This document shows, piece after piece, positions 20,045-29,597 of a DNA stretch of 64,000 nt. The notes under the pieces were generated by a model that worked only from the letters and a program-made list of their open reading frames with translations, searched no databases and was not told the DNA's origin. Positions within the stretch are counted from its first letter, which is position 1; every line of letters begins with the position of its first letter. Both the position numbers and the translations under genes were made by a program. This DNA is from Enterococcus sp. 9D6_DIV0238 (GTDB taxonomy: Bacteria; Bacillota; Bacilli; Lactobacillales; Enterococcaceae). Where the stretch lies: assembly GCF_002174455.2 (NCBI RefSeq), contig NZ_CP147246.1, positions 1,205,501 through 1,269,500 of the forward strand, written 5' to 3'.

Positions 20045-20416
20045 TTAGGCAAGATAATGAACGATATTCAACAGAATCAATAATGCATACAAAATCAAGC
20101 TTAAAAGAAAGACTAAACGCCAAAACATTTTGAAATATCTGCCGTATAAAATCTCTCCATAATAGTACGCTTGGAAAACAGCGACACAAATCCCCAAAAG
20201 TAGAACTGAAATGATCATATACGGAACGATGGATTGCCCATAACTATCTTTTGACAGCTCATTTAATCCTATGAATAAAAATGGAATTGAAATATCTGGT
20301 GCTTTTACTTTATAACGCTCCGTCAATGAGAACGTTGAGATAATAAAATTACACGCAAATAAAACAATTACTGGAAATACATACCAAAAAAGCATAATGA
20401 CTGAAAACGACACCAT
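20045..20416 (-). CDS. DUF3397 family membrane protein
   Basis: 123-aa protein with four predicted membrane segments. It begins MVSFSVIMLFWYVFPVIVLF, has a hydrophilic stretch around SLTERYKVKAPDISIP and ends with LLSLILYALLILLNIVHYLA. The DUF3397 family is found upstream of mraZ in Lactobacillales, matching this place. Function is unknown. The ~310 bases between it and mraZ hold the dcw promoter region and a hairpin at about 19985-20014. Confidence 0.8.
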   Translation of the reverse strand: MVSFSVIMLFWYVFPVIVLFACNFIISTFSLTERYKVKAPDISIPFLFIGLNELSKDSYGQSIVPYMIISVLLLGICVAVFQAYYYGEILYGRYFKMFWRLVFLLSLILYALLILLNIVHYLA

Positions 20417-20600
20417 TTCCTACACAATTCCTTTCGTAACACACTTAGTTAACTATACTTCATCTTCTTTACATTGATGTTTCATTTCGTTTAAAAATTC
20501 ATGCCTAAATAATACTAAATTACAAGGGTTTTATTCCCCAAAAATAGGCGAACTCGATTATAATGGAGCTAACGAACTCTTGAAAGAATGAGGTGAGCTT

Positions 20601-21557
20601 TTGATCAACTATTTAACTTTGAAAAATGGACATTTTACCCCATCACATACGGACATAGAAGACACCATTTGGTTAGCCGTTGAACAACCGACCGAAGAGG
20701 AAGTCAATTATTTAACAACGACCTACGAGCTTCCTAAAGATTATATCACAGGAGTGCTGGATGATGATGAAAATTCTCGTTTTGAAGGTCTTCATCAAAA
20801 CAAATTGGAAGAACCTGCGCTTATGCTGCTCCAATATCCACATGCAACGATCAGTCCCAGCGGCTATACACAGCTGGACACATTTCCTTTTGCTGTGATT
20901 TTGACAACGAGCGGAAAAGTGATCTCTGTTATCAATAAATCAGCTGATTTTCTTCAAAAAGCACTATCTACAGCTCTACCTGATAGTACATTGCCGATTC
21001 AAGAATCACTGATTTTGTATTTATCCTGGCATATTTCAACCTATTATAATCGTTGTTTAAAAGATTTGATCCAAGAGACAAACAAATTAGAAGGAGAATT
21101 GAAGGTTTCTACTGAGAATAGCCAGCTTTATCAAATCATGGATATACAAAAAAGCCTAGTTTATTTTGAATCTGCGATCGATTCTAATTTGGAAGTACTG
21201 AATAAACTCTATACAGCTAGAATTTTCAGTGATCCCAGAGCACATCTGCCTCATCTTCATGATATTCTTGTAGAAACAAAACAAGCAGCTACAACGACGA
21301 AAATCCAGTTGAAACTTGTTGATAAAATCAGCGATACATTTTCAGCTATCGTTTCAAACAACCTGAATAATGTGATGAAAATACTCACTTCTCTTACGAT
21401 CGTCTTAACGATTCCGACGATCATTGGCGGTGTATTTGGGATGAACGTTAAATTGCCCTTCGCCAATCGGGAGGATGCTTTTTTCTGGATTGCAGTTGCG
21501 ACTACCGCTACTTGTATTTTTGTCATTTACAGGCTAAAGAAACGGAACCTTTTGTAA
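20601..21557 (+). CDS. corA: CorA family divalent cation transporter
   Basis: 318-aa membrane transporter of the CorA/MIT family, which forms pentameric Mg2+ (or Co2+/Ni2+) channels. A large cytoplasmic alpha/beta domain (residues 1-~250) precedes two C-terminal helices. The signature GMN is present in GVFGMNVKLPFAN, directly after the first helix (LTIVLTIPTIIGGVF). Ends in a basic tail (RLKKRNLL). Its own transcription unit is divergent from the dcw cluster; TATAAT at 20559-20564 is a plausible -10. Confidence 0.93.
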   Translation: MINYLTLKNGHFTPSHTDIEDTIWLAVEQPTEEEVNYLTTTYELPKDYITGVLDDDENSRFEGLHQNKLEEPALMLLQYPHATISPSGYTQLDTFPFAVILTTSGKVISVINKSADFLQKALSTALPDSTLPIQESLILYLSWHISTYYNRCLKDLIQETNKLEGELKVSTENSQLYQIMDIQKSLVYFESAIDSNLEVLNKLYTARIFSDPRAHLPHLHDILVETKQAATTTKIQLKLVDKISDTFSAIVSNNLNNVMKILTSLTIVLTIPTIIGGVFGMNVKLPFANREDAFFWIAVATTATCIFVIYRLKKRNLL

Positions 21558-21586
21558 AATTTCTTGTTGCTGATTTTATAAAAAGG

Positions 21587-21614
21587 TTGTACACTATAGA
21601 AAGCAAAGTATAAG
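21587..21614 (+). promoter_or_regulatory. Promoter of the DUF4044 gene
   Basis: TTGTAC (21587-21592) and TATAAG (21609-21614) separated by 16 bp fit a sigma-A promoter just upstream of the 37-codon gene. Confidence 0.5.
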
Positions 21615-21628
21615 GATGTGTATAATCA

Positions 21629-21742
21629 GTGAACAATAAAAAAACCAGTACCTTTTCTAAAGTCACTAAAATCGTTGTTTGGTTGATGCTGATTGCCATT
21701 GCCGGATCAACTATTTTGACGGCTATCATGAGCTTAGGATAA
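21629..21742 (+). CDS. DUF4044 small membrane protein
   Basis: A 37-aa ORF starting with GTG: a short basic N-tail (NNKKTSTFSKVTKI) then a single membrane helix (VVWLMLIAIAGSTILTAIM). This size and pattern match DUF4044, a family of single-helix proteins common in Lactobacillales. It has its own promoter and a strong terminator behind it. Function is unknown. Confidence 0.75.
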   Translation: MNNKKTSTFSKVTKIVVWLMLIAIAGSTILTAIMSLG

Positions 21743-21762
21743 TCGACAATATAAACAATTAC

Positions 21763-21805
21763 GGAGACAAGTGACTAGAACCATTCGTGCTTGCCTCCCT
21801 TTTTT
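21763..21805 (+). terminator. Terminator of the DUF4044 transcript
   Basis: Arms GGAGACAAG (21763-21771) and CTTGCCTCC (21790-21798), one mismatch, followed by CTTTTTT. Confidence 0.75.
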
Positions 21806-21814
21806 GATTTTGAT

Positions 21815-21865
21815 AAAAAAACGCTTTGCTTGTCTATGAAAAAAAGACAAGCAAAGCGTTTTTAC
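21815..21865 (-). terminator. Terminator of recN
   Basis: A 19-bp perfect stem (21817-21835 with 21845-21863) flanked by A-tract and T-tract, so it can work in both directions. It lies 11 bp downstream of the recN stop. Confidence 0.85.
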
Positions 21866-21875
21866 TTTTTCAGTT

Positions 21876-23567
21876 CTAATTGTTCCGTTCTCTTTCAGCC
21901 ATGTTCAGTAGTTCTTTCGCATGTTCCATAGTAAGCTTCGTGATTTCACTACCTGAAAGCATGCGCGCTATTTCGTTCACACGCTCTTTTGGCTCTAAAC
22001 GCCGAACCTTTGTCTCTGTTCGTTCACCAATGATTTCTTTTTCAATAAAATACTGATAATCAGCAACTGCGGCAACCTGAGGTAAATGCGTGATACACAA
22101 AACTTGAGAATCTTCAGAGATTTGATGGATTTTATCTGCGATCGCTTGAGCTACACGTCCACTAACTCCCGTATCGACTTCATCAAAAACAATGCTTGTG
22201 ATTCCTTGCGATTTTGAAAAAATCGTTTTTAAAGCAAGCATCACACGAGATAGCTCACCTCCAGAAGCAACTCTGACCAATGGTTTTAGCGGTTCACCCG
22301 GATTTGTCGTAATATAAAATTCAACTTGATCCAGTCCTTCTTCTGTAAACTGCTCATCTGGGACCTCGGAAAAACGAATATCAAATTCTGTCCGCTCCAT
22401 ATATAATTCTTTTAATTCTTTTAAGATATTTTTTTCTAGTTTCTTCGCAACTTTTTTTCTTATCTCACGAAGCTTCAAGCCATTTTCGATCACTTGAGCC
22501 TTTTTTTCAACTAACAGACTTTCTAATTCACCTGTCCGTCCTTCAAGAAAATCTGCATCTGCCAGCTCGCGAGTGATCTCATGGTAATAGTCAAGGATCG
22601 ATTCAATCGATTCTCCATATTTCCTTTTCATTTGACGAATCAATTCAAGGCGAGTCTCTACTTCATTCAACCGATTTTCATCTAATTCTAAGCTATCGAT
22701 ATGTCGTGCCAGATCACCACTAGCTTCCTGCAATAGATAATAACTATTTTGAACTGTTTCTGAGAGTGCTTTGTATTCAGAATCAAGGTTCTCAATAGAA
22801 GAAAGTTCATTCATCGCATACCCAATTTTATCTAGACTGCTGTCTCCTTCGCCATTGATTGCTTCATGACTAGCTGCTAAAGCATCTGCAATTTTTTGAA
22901 AATTCCCAAGCTTGTTCCGTTCTTCCATCAGTTGCTCTTCTTCGCCCGCTACAAATTGAGCGGCTTCGATCTCATCACTTTGAAACTGCAGCATATCCAT
23001 GCGTTGAGCAAATTCTTTTTCATTTTTCTGACGGCTTCGTACTTTCTTTTCGATCATACGATACTCAGAATAAATTTCCTCATACTGCTCTTTTATTTTC
23101 AATAATTCTTTATCACCGAAATCATCCAGCATCCCTAAATGCTTCTCACTTTGCATCAATTCCTGATGCTCATTTTGCCCATGGATATCTACTAAAAACT
23201 CACCCACTTTGCGTAAATTAGCTATATTGACGATACGTCCATTGACACGACAGACATTTTTTCCAGAAGTCGAAATATCACGTTGGATCACCAGCGAATC
23301 TTCATCTGTTTCAATGCCTAATTCTTCTAGTAGATTGATAAGCTCTTGATTTTTCGGCATTGTAAAGAGACCTTCCAGCACACATTTCGATGCCCCTTGC
23401 CGAATGTAGTCACTTGATCCGCGACCACCAGTCAATAAGCCCATTGCATCGATAATAATCGATTTACCGGCACCTGTTTCACCTGTCAAAACGGTCATCC
23501 CCATTTGAAATTCCAGTTGTAAAGAAGAAATGATCGCAAAATTCTGTACAGAAAGCTCCTGCAGCAT
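21876..23567 (-). CDS. recN: DNA repair protein RecN
   Basis: SMC-like ATPase that gathers and tethers DNA double-strand breaks for recombinational repair. The 563-aa protein has Walker A GETGAGKSIIIDAMG at residues ~30, a central coiled coil (~160-380), the ABC signature VASGGELSRVMLAL and Walker B TSIVFDEVDTGVSG, ending with the HLPQVAAVAD block. It is 17 bp downstream of argR, the order seen in many Firmicutes. Confidence 0.96.
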   Translation of the reverse strand: MLQELSVQNFAIISSLQLEFQMGMTVLTGETGAGKSIIIDAMGLLTGGRGSSDYIRQGASKCVLEGLFTMPKNQELINLLEELGIETDEDSLVIQRDISTSGKNVCRVNGRIVNIANLRKVGEFLVDIHGQNEHQELMQSEKHLGMLDDFGDKELLKIKEQYEEIYSEYRMIEKKVRSRQKNEKEFAQRMDMLQFQSDEIEAAQFVAGEEEQLMEERNKLGNFQKIADALAASHEAINGEGDSSLDKIGYAMNELSSIENLDSEYKALSETVQNSYYLLQEASGDLARHIDSLELDENRLNEVETRLELIRQMKRKYGESIESILDYYHEITRELADADFLEGRTGELESLLVEKKAQVIENGLKLREIRKKVAKKLEKNILKELKELYMERTEFDIRFSEVPDEQFTEEGLDQVEFYITTNPGEPLKPLVRVASGGELSRVMLALKTIFSKSQGITSIVFDEVDTGVSGRVAQAIADKIHQISEDSQVLCITHLPQVAAVADYQYFIEKEIIGERTETKVRRLEPKERVNEIARMLSGSEITKLTMEHAKELLNMAERERNN

Positions 23568-23584
23568 GTTCGTTCACCTCACGT

Positions 23585-24034
23585 TTAAATGTATTGGAAA
23601 AATTCAGCTTTTAAATACTCGGCATTTTTTTCAGTCCGCGCAATGATCAAAATGCTATCATCATCATTGATTGCAGCAAAAACGATCTCCTTATACTGTT
23701 TTTCAATCAAATTTGACACTGCCGCAGCATTCCCTGGTATAGTACGCAAAATAACCTGCTTATCCATCTGATCGACAGAAATAAACGCATCTTTCAATAG
23801 TTTTTCTAATTTTACAGCAGTATCTTCTTGCGTTTGAACAGGAACACTGTAACGATATCCACCTTCTGTGGAAGGTACTTTGATCAGCTTCATTTCTTTA
23901 ATATCACGAGAAATCGTTGCCTGAGTGACTTCGACTCCTTTTTCTTGTAGATAGGCTACAAAGTCTTCTTGCTTTTGAATATTTTTATCTGCTAATAAAC
24001 GAGTAATCAGACGATGCCGATCTTTTTTCCTCAT
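23585..24034 (-). CDS. argR: Arginine repressor ArgR/AhrC
   Basis: 149-aa hexameric regulator of arginine metabolism. The N-terminal winged helix (residues 1-70) includes TQATISRDIKEMKLIKVP; the C-terminal arginine-binding oligomerisation domain has IPGNAAAVSNLIEKQ and the INDDDSILII loop with the acidic ligand-binding residues. It is linked to recN rather than to arginine genes, as in Bacillus. A candidate TATGAT -10 lies just upstream. Confidence 0.93.
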   Translation of the reverse strand: MRKKDRHRLITRLLADKNIQKQEDFVAYLQEKGVEVTQATISRDIKEMKLIKVPSTEGGYRYSVPVQTQEDTAVKLEKLLKDAFISVDQMDKQVILRTIPGNAAAVSNLIEKQYKEIVFAAINDDDSILIIARTEKNAEYLKAEFFQYI

Positions 24035-24185
24035 AATAATTGGCTCCTTTATAAATCCATTTCCATTTTATCATAGCGTATTTTCAGGCATTTTGAAAGT
24101 CTAAAAGCTACCTTCCTATTACGAAAGACAACTGTTTTATACACTCTTCATACTATTCGGAAAAATAAACTAGCTCGTATAATAA

Positions 24186-24222
24186 AAATTACGGCTTAAC
24201 TATTTAAGTTAAACCGTAATCG
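24186..24222 (-). terminator. Terminator of tlyA operon
   Basis: On the minus strand a 14-bp stem (24219-24206 with 24200-24187, one G-U pair) around a 5-nt loop is followed by TTTTTATT. It ends the transcript coming from nusB to tlyA. Confidence 0.75.
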
Positions 24223-24243
24223 ATCATAAAACGATATTTCCCA

Positions 24244-25059
24244 TTATTTTTTTAATTCATGATGAGCTGCAGCAACTGTTTCATCTATATCGACTGAGCT
24301 ATCAACGATACCTTCTCCTTCAACAGAAGTCAAATAGGCTAAAAATTCAATATTACCCTCACCGCCTGTAATTGGTGAATAATCTAATCCGCTGATCGTA
24401 TACCCATGTTTTTGAGCGAAGGTCAGAATATCATTGAGAACAAGTTTGTGCGTCTCTGGTTCCCGTACGATTCCTTTTTTACCAACAAGCTCTTTCCCTG
24501 CCTCAAACTGCGGTTTGATCAATGCAACTACTTGACCGCCAGACTTTAGGATCGCATGTAGCGGCGGTAAAATCAGTTTAAGAGAAATAAATGAAACATC
24601 GATCGTCGCGATATCTGGTACCCCTTCATGAAAATCTTCTGGTGTACTGTAACGAAAATTTGTCCGTTCCATTACAACAACTCTTTCATCCTGTCGAATC
24701 TTCCAAGCAAGCTGATTATATCCTACATCTAAAGCATAACTTAAGCGAGCACCATTTTGTAAAGCAACATCGGTAAAGCCGCCTGTCGATGCACCGATAT
24801 CCAACATAGTCTGCTCCTTTACATCTATACCGAAAACGTTCAATGCTTTTTCTAATTTTAGTCCGCCACGTGACACATAAGGTAACGTTTGGCCTTTGAC
24901 TTGAAGCGGAGTTTCCGCTGAAATTTTTTCGCCAGGTTTATCCAGTCGTTCATTTTTATCGTTATAAACTAAACCAGCCATCACCGCACGTTTGGCTTTT
25001 TCTCTTGTTTCAAATAATCCTTGATTAAACGCTAAACTATCTACGCGCTCTTTTTTCAT
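24244..25059 (-). CDS. tlyA: TlyA family rRNA methyltransferase/hemolysin-like protein
   Basis: 271-aa protein with an N-terminal S4 RNA-binding domain (KERVDSLAFNQGLFETREKAKR) and a Rossmann methyltransferase domain with DIGASTGGFTDVALQNGA and IATIDVSFISLKL, KPQFEAG. TlyA proteins 2'-O-methylate cytidines of rRNA in some bacteria; the exact target here is unknown. Placement between ispA and argR/recN is the conserved Firmicute order. Confidence 0.9.
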   Translation of the reverse strand: MKKERVDSLAFNQGLFETREKAKRAVMAGLVYNDKNERLDKPGEKISAETPLQVKGQTLPYVSRGGLKLEKALNVFGIDVKEQTMLDIGASTGGFTDVALQNGARLSYALDVGYNQLAWKIRQDERVVVMERTNFRYSTPEDFHEGVPDIATIDVSFISLKLILPPLHAILKSGGQVVALIKPQFEAGKELVGKKGIVREPETHKLVLNDILTFAQKHGYTISGLDYSPITGGEGNIEFLAYLTSVEGEGIVDSSVDIDETVAAAHHELKK

Positions 25060-25072
25060 AAGTGCCTTCTTT

Positions 25073-25966
25073 CTATGATAAATGCAGTTGATTTAAAAAT
25101 TCTTGTAAGAATGCTGGTTGAAATTCACTACTGATTTCTTTGACAGATCCTAAAGTTTTCGTTCCTAATGTTAGCTGTTCTGCTAGTGCAGCTTTTGCGC
25201 CATCTAGACCAAGTAGACTTGGATAAGTGCTTTTATTTAAGGCTTCATCACGTCCAACTTGCTTGCCTAACTCAGCTTCTGAGCTTGTCGCATCAAGTAG
25301 ATCATCTTTGATCTGAAACGCTAACCCTAAATGCTTTGCAAAAATGCCTAATAAGTCAACGACTTCTTCCGGCTGTTCAGCTAGGATCCCGCCGGCTAAA
25401 AGAGCAAATTCGATCAACGCTCCTGTTTTCTTTTCGTGAACATTCGCTAGTTCAGCCAAAGTCAAAGAACGTTTTTCTCCTTGAAGATCCCCAGCCTGAC
25501 CAGCAACCATTCCTTGTGTTCCGGCAGCCTTACTCAAGAGCTGGATCAAAAGTACCTTTTGATCTGATTGAATTCGACTAAGTGCCGCCAGTTGAAATGC
25601 GGCTGTCAATAAGCCATCCCCAGCCAAAATAGCATGAGCTTCGCCAAATACTTTATGATTCGTCGGCTTTCCACGACGTAGATCATCATCATCCATTGCA
25701 GGCAAATCATCATGAATCAACGAATACGTATGGATCATTTCCAAGGCCGCAGCAATTTGATAATCGTGTGTTTGTGGGTGACGATCGAATGAATGAAGTA
25801 CAGCTAAAACTAAAAGTGGACGAAACCGTTTCCCTCCAGCACGAATCGAATATAGCATCGCTTCTTTCAATTGTTCGTTTGCTGTGTACTGATTGATAAA
25901 ATCTTCCATTTCCTTTTCGATAAGCGGTAAACTTTGCTTGCGGAAACTGGTGAAATCTTCCATCAA
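25073..25966 (-). CDS. ispA: Polyprenyl (farnesyl) diphosphate synthase
   Basis: 297-aa short-chain trans-prenyltransferase that condenses IPP with allylic diphosphates to make farnesyl diphosphate for undecaprenyl phosphate and quinones. First Asp-rich motif in [15 protein letters not shown], second in [16 protein letters not shown] is the IPP-binding block. Its ATG overlaps the xseB stop by 4 bp (ATGA), so it is translated together with the exonuclease subunits. Confidence 0.95.
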   Translation of the reverse strand: MMEDFTSFRKQSLPLIEKEMEDFINQYTANEQLKEAMLYSIRAGGKRFRPLLVLAVLHSFDRHPQTHDYQIAAALEMIHTYSLIHDDLPAMDDDDLRRGKPTNHKVFGEAHAILAGDGLLTAAFQLAALSRIQSDQKVLLIQLLSKAAGTQGMVAGQAGDLQGEKRSLTLAELANVHEKKTGALIEFALLAGGILAEQPEEVVDLLGIFAKHLGLAFQIKDDLLDATSSEAELGKQVGRDEALNKSTYPSLLGLDGAKAALAEQLTLGTKTLGSVKEISSEFQPAFLQEFLNQLHLS

Positions 25967-26202
25967 GCTTCCCCGCTTTCTTCGAATGGAACTTCTTCAT
26001 TATTTTCTGTCATCACTTTTGTTAAGGTCTTTTCAGCCTTTTGCAAGGTATCCTGACACTGTTTGCTCAATGCCATCCCTTCTTGAAAAGCCGCTAAAGC
26101 TTCTTCTAAAGGAACATCACCGCGTTCTAAACGCTGAACGATCTCTTCTAGTTCAGTCAATGATTCTTCAAATGTTTTTTCGATTGCTTTTTCTTTTGCC
26201 AT
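25963..26202 (-). CDS. xseB: Exodeoxyribonuclease VII small subunit
   Basis: 79-aa helical protein with the family core [19 protein letters not shown] and [15 protein letters not shown]. It binds the large subunit XseA, and the complex degrades single-stranded DNA. It begins 4 bp after xseA and overlaps ispA. Confidence 0.95.
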   Translation of the reverse strand: MAKEKAIEKTFEESLTELEEIVQRLERGDVPLEEALAAFQEGMALSKQCQDTLQKAEKTLTKVMTENNEEVPFEESGEA

Positions 26203-26206
26203 ACTA

Positions 26207-27550
26207 CTACTCCTCTTCCGCTGGTAAAACTTTTTCTATCATGGTCTCTACGATACCATCGACATAATGGATCTGGATTTTTTCTTTTGGTTTTAGTTCA
26301 GTGACTGATTTGACCACTTGCTGTTCTTTTGTTGTATAACTATAGCCGCGTCCCATGATTTTTAATGGACTAAGCAAGTCTAGCTGTTGAATTGCAGAGC
26401 TGAACTGCTTTTGTTTGTCTTTCATGTATTGTTCCATACGATTATGCAGAGATTCGTCTAAAAATTTTAACCGCTGCTGACCTTCTCTGATCTGGCTTTG
26501 AGGGCTTTGCTGTCTGAATTGGCCAATGATTTCTTGTGCTGTCCGTTGTTTTTGATGATACACAGCTTCCATTGATTGGATCAATCGCTGCGTAACTCGA
26601 TCCAGCTTGATTGTTTGTCCTTCATATAACCGGTCAGGTTGTTTAAATACGTATGAATTTTTCAAGCGCTGATATCGGTCTGTTTTTTGTTTCAATTGAT
26701 ATAAGAAGCTTTGTTCCAAACGTGTTTGGCGGTCTTTGATTTTCAACAATTCTTCATTTAAAACAGGAACCGCTAATTCTGCTGCTGCAGTCGGTGTAGC
26801 AGCACGAACATCCGCAACCATATCAGCGATCGTTACATCTGTTTCATGTCCGACGGAAGAAATGATCGGTGTTTTTGCCTCATAAATTGCTCTAGCCACA
26901 CGTTCTTCATTAAAAGGCCATAGATCCTCAATCGAACCACCACCGCGGCCAATGATCATTGTATCAAAAGTGCCCGATTCTTCCACTTTTTGAATGTTAC
27001 GAACAATATCGTCTGCTGCTTGATCCCCTTGAACTAAGGTTGGAAACAGAACCAACTGAGCAATCGGATATCTTCTTTTCACCGTTGTAATAATGTCTCG
27101 AATGACTGCTCCGCTAGGACTAGTGATCACAGCAATTCGCTTAGGATAGCGAGGCAGCATTTTTTTAGGCCCTTCAAACAAGCCTTCTTTTCCTAGTTTT
27201 TCACGTAATTCAGCTAGTGCCTGATACAGCGCACCAACGCCATCCGGCTCCATATGTTCAACATAAATTTGATAAGAGCCACCATTTTCATATAAAGATA
27301 CGCGGCCAACAACTAGGACTTTCATTCCTTCTTTAGGCTGAAACTTCAGTTTCTGAAAAGCTGATTTAAACATAATTGCAGAAATTTTTGCACCATCATC
27401 TTTTAAGCTAAAGTATTGATGGGCATTTGGCCGTAAACGAAAGTTAGAAATTTCTCCTGTTAAATATACACGTTCTAAGTATGGATCAGCATCAAATTTA
27501 CGTTTTAAATATTTGGTTAAAGCTGTGACTGTTAAATATTGCTGTTCCAT
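26207..27550 (-). CDS. xseA: Exodeoxyribonuclease VII large subunit
   Basis: 447-aa catalytic subunit. An N-terminal OB fold (residues ~5-105, with [23 protein letters not shown]) is followed by the nuclease domain with [31 protein letters not shown] and [16 protein letters not shown]. The C-terminal coiled coil runs from ~270 to 400. It starts 9 bp after folD. Confidence 0.96.
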   Translation of the reverse strand: MEQQYLTVTALTKYLKRKFDADPYLERVYLTGEISNFRLRPNAHQYFSLKDDGAKISAIMFKSAFQKLKFQPKEGMKVLVVGRVSLYENGGSYQIYVEHMEPDGVGALYQALAELREKLGKEGLFEGPKKMLPRYPKRIAVITSPSGAVIRDIITTVKRRYPIAQLVLFPTLVQGDQAADDIVRNIQKVEESGTFDTMIIGRGGGSIEDLWPFNEERVARAIYEAKTPIISSVGHETDVTIADMVADVRAATPTAAAELAVPVLNEELLKIKDRQTRLEQSFLYQLKQKTDRYQRLKNSYVFKQPDRLYEGQTIKLDRVTQRLIQSMEAVYHQKQRTAQEIIGQFRQQSPQSQIREGQQRLKFLDESLHNRMEQYMKDKQKQFSSAIQQLDLLSPLKIMGRGYSYTTKEQQVVKSVTELKPKEKIQIHYVDGIVETMIEKVLPAEEE

Positions 27551-27559
27551 CTTCTCACC

Positions 27560-28405
27560 TTACTTTTGTTTTTTAGCGGCCTCGACTGTTTGATACATCA
27601 GCATCGTGATCGTCATCGGGCCAACACCTTTTGGTACAGGCGTGATATAGCTGGCGATCTCTGAGACTTCATCAAATTTCACATCACCGATCAGCTTCCC
27701 GTTTTCATCGCGGTTCATGCCCACATCAATGACGACTGCCCCAGGCTTCACGAACTCTTTTGTCACGAAATGACCGCGGCCGATCGCAACGACAAGAATA
27801 TCCGCTTCCCTAGCAACAGCTGGTAAATCTACTGTTCTAGAATGAGCGATCGTCACTGTCGCATTTTTCATCATCATCAATTGGGCCATCGGTTTACCAA
27901 CGATATTACTCCGTCCGATCACCACAGCTCGCTTGCCTTCAAGATCGATGTTATAGGCTTCAAACATTTTCATGATGCCGTATGGCGTACATGGAATCAT
28001 TGTCGGCTCACCGATAAATAAGTGTCCCATGTTCATAGGATGAAAGCCATCAACATCTTTGTTCGGATCAACAGCAAGTAAGACTTTTTCTTCATCGATA
28101 TGTTTCGGTAGCGGTAATTGAACCAAAATACCATGAAATTCGGGATCTTGATTGTAGCGTTCGATCACATCAAGTAACTCAGCTTCTAAAATCGTTTCTG
28201 GCAAACGTTCGATCTTTGAACGAATCCCGATTTTCGCTGCTGCTAAATCTTTGTTTTTCACATACGTTTGACTCGCTGGATTTTCACCGACCAACAACAC
28301 GACTAAGCCTGGTTTAATCCCTTTTTTTTCAAGTTCTGTCACTTCTTCTTTGATTTGCGCCTGCATCTTGTCCGCTAATTCACGACCGTTGATTAACTCT
28401 CCCAT
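27560..28405 (-). CDS. folD: Bifunctional methylene-THF dehydrogenase/cyclohydrolase FolD
   Basis: 281-aa cytosolic enzyme of the one-carbon cycle that interconverts 5,10-methylene-THF and 10-formyl-THF. Contains [15 protein letters not shown] with the catalytic Tyr-Lys, GFHPMNMG, the NADP-binding [12 protein letters not shown] and the closing [13 protein letters not shown]. It is the first gene of the folD-xseA-xseB-ispA-tlyA set; nusB ends upstream at a terminator. Confidence 0.97.
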   Translation of the reverse strand: MGELINGRELADKMQAQIKEEVTELEKKGIKPGLVVLLVGENPASQTYVKNKDLAAAKIGIRSKIERLPETILEAELLDVIERYNQDPEFHGILVQLPLPKHIDEEKVLLAVDPNKDVDGFHPMNMGHLFIGEPTMIPCTPYGIMKMFEAYNIDLEGKRAVVIGRSNIVGKPMAQLMMMKNATVTIAHSRTVDLPAVAREADILVVAIGRGHFVTKEFVKPGAVVIDVGMNRDENGKLIGDVKFDEVSEIASYITPVPKGVGPMTITMLMYQTVEAAKKQK

Positions 28406-28501
28406 GAGATCACTCCTCTTTTTTGTTTGTATTGTTTCATTTTAGCACAGATTGGAGACTCTTTACACTGTATAATACTGTTCTCAAACGAAAACATGTA
28501 C

Positions 28502-28549
28502 AAAAAAAGTGACTAAGAACAACTCTTCTAGCCATCCTTAATCACTTTA
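28502..28549 (-). terminator. Terminator of nusB
   Basis: A 12-bp stem (28506-28517 with 28537-28548, one G-U) is followed on the minus strand by TTTTTTTG, 30 bp after the nusB stop. Confidence 0.75.
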
Positions 28550-28579
28550 AATTTTATTCATCAAAAAAACAAATGTCCC

Positions 28580-29026
28580 TTACTCTTCAAGATCCTTCAT
28601 TACATTTGACAGTACACCATTGACAAATTTTCTTGAGCGATCATCACTGAATTTCTTGGTCAACTCAATTGCTTCATTCAACGCCACTGTATTAGGTACA
28701 TCTCCGGCATAGATCATCTCAAAAATAGCCATGCGCAAAATGATCAAATCCATTTTGGCGATCCTATTGATCGTCCAATTCGTGCCTAAATGTTTCTTGA
28801 TGACCTCATCTAATTCTGATTTACGGTCGCAGACACCACCAACTAATAGATCTAGATAGGTCGGAACAAATTCTTCCCCATCTTCGCTGATGATATCACG
28901 GTTATCTAATTCTAAAGCATAATAAATCGCATCTTGTTTCGTCAAATCGATATTAAAATCCAAAGGAAATAAAGCTTGCAGTGCTTTTTCACGAATCTCA
29001 TGACGAGTAAAGCTCGGCTTACTCAT
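28580..29026 (-). CDS. nusB: Transcription antitermination factor NusB
   Basis: 148-aa all-helical RNA-binding protein that, with S10/NusE, binds boxA RNA for rRNA antitermination. It has TRHEIREKALQALF at the N-terminus, NWTINRIAKMDLIILRMAIFEM, and NEAIELTKKFSDDRSRKFVNGVL near the end. The start at 29026 matches the family; its ATG lies within the last codons of the Asp23 gene (8-bp overlap). Confidence 0.95.
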   Translation of the reverse strand: MSKPSFTRHEIREKALQALFPLDFNIDLTKQDAIYYALELDNRDIISEDGEEFVPTYLDLLVGGVCDRKSELDEVIKKHLGTNWTINRIAKMDLIILRMAIFEMIYAGDVPNTVALNEAIELTKKFSDDRSRKFVNGVLSNVMKDLEE

Positions 29027-29444
29027 TTTCTCCCTCTTCCTCTGGGAATAATTCATCAAAATCCGGCTCAGGAAGCTTTTCAGGAACGACTGCCACCACA
29101 TGGATATTTACTTCAACTAAATCAATATCAGTCATAAACAATACTTGCTGTTTCACACGATCCTGCATATCTAAGGCAACTTTCGGTACAGAGATCCCGT
29201 AATTCAAGTAGCAATAAATATCGACTTTCAAGCCTTCTTCTTCGGCTCTTAAATAAACACCTTTGCCGTGAGCAGCACGACCAAGGAATTCTGTTACATT
29301 ATTAGCAAATGTTCCGCGCATGCCATATACGCCATCAACTTTAGAAGCTGCAATACCAATAATGACTTCGATCACTTCTGGTGCGATCACGATTTCACCT
29401 AAAGCATCTTTTGTATTAATCACTAGATTTTTTTCGTCAGTCAT
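29019..29444 (-). CDS. Asp23/Gls24 family envelope stress protein
   Basis: 141-aa protein of the DUF322 (Asp23) family, the YloU type near nusB. It has IVIAPEVIEVIIGIAASKVDGVYGM and the VYLRAEEEGLKVDIYCYLNYG and DMQDRVKQQVLFMT blocks, with an acidic C-terminus. The start at 29444 follows GAGGAGGAT. Gls24-like proteins are tied to envelope stress and, in enterococci, bile resistance, but this copy sits in the conserved nusB locus and its role is unproven. Confidence 0.88.
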   Translation of the reverse strand: MTDEKNLVINTKDALGEIVIAPEVIEVIIGIAASKVDGVYGMRGTFANNVTEFLGRAAHGKGVYLRAEEEGLKVDIYCYLNYGISVPKVALDMQDRVKQQVLFMTDIDLVEVNIHVVAVVPEKLPEPDFDELFPEEEGENE

Positions 29445-29597
29445 TTTTATCCTCCTCAATAGTCATGTTCGAGAAACTTTCTCTACGTTTTCAAGCTTTC
29501 GTCCATATACCTATCTAAGTTTACATTCACACCTAGTTTATCATTAAATGATCGTTTTCGCTACCAAAAAAAGTGGCAGGAAAACGTGTTCTACAAA

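Noticed and set aside
29445..29597. A missing or degraded efp gene between the Pro-peptidase and Asp23 genes
   Set aside because: The 135-150 bp gap has no trace of EF-P sequence; absence at this place may be normal for the lineage, so no claim is made.
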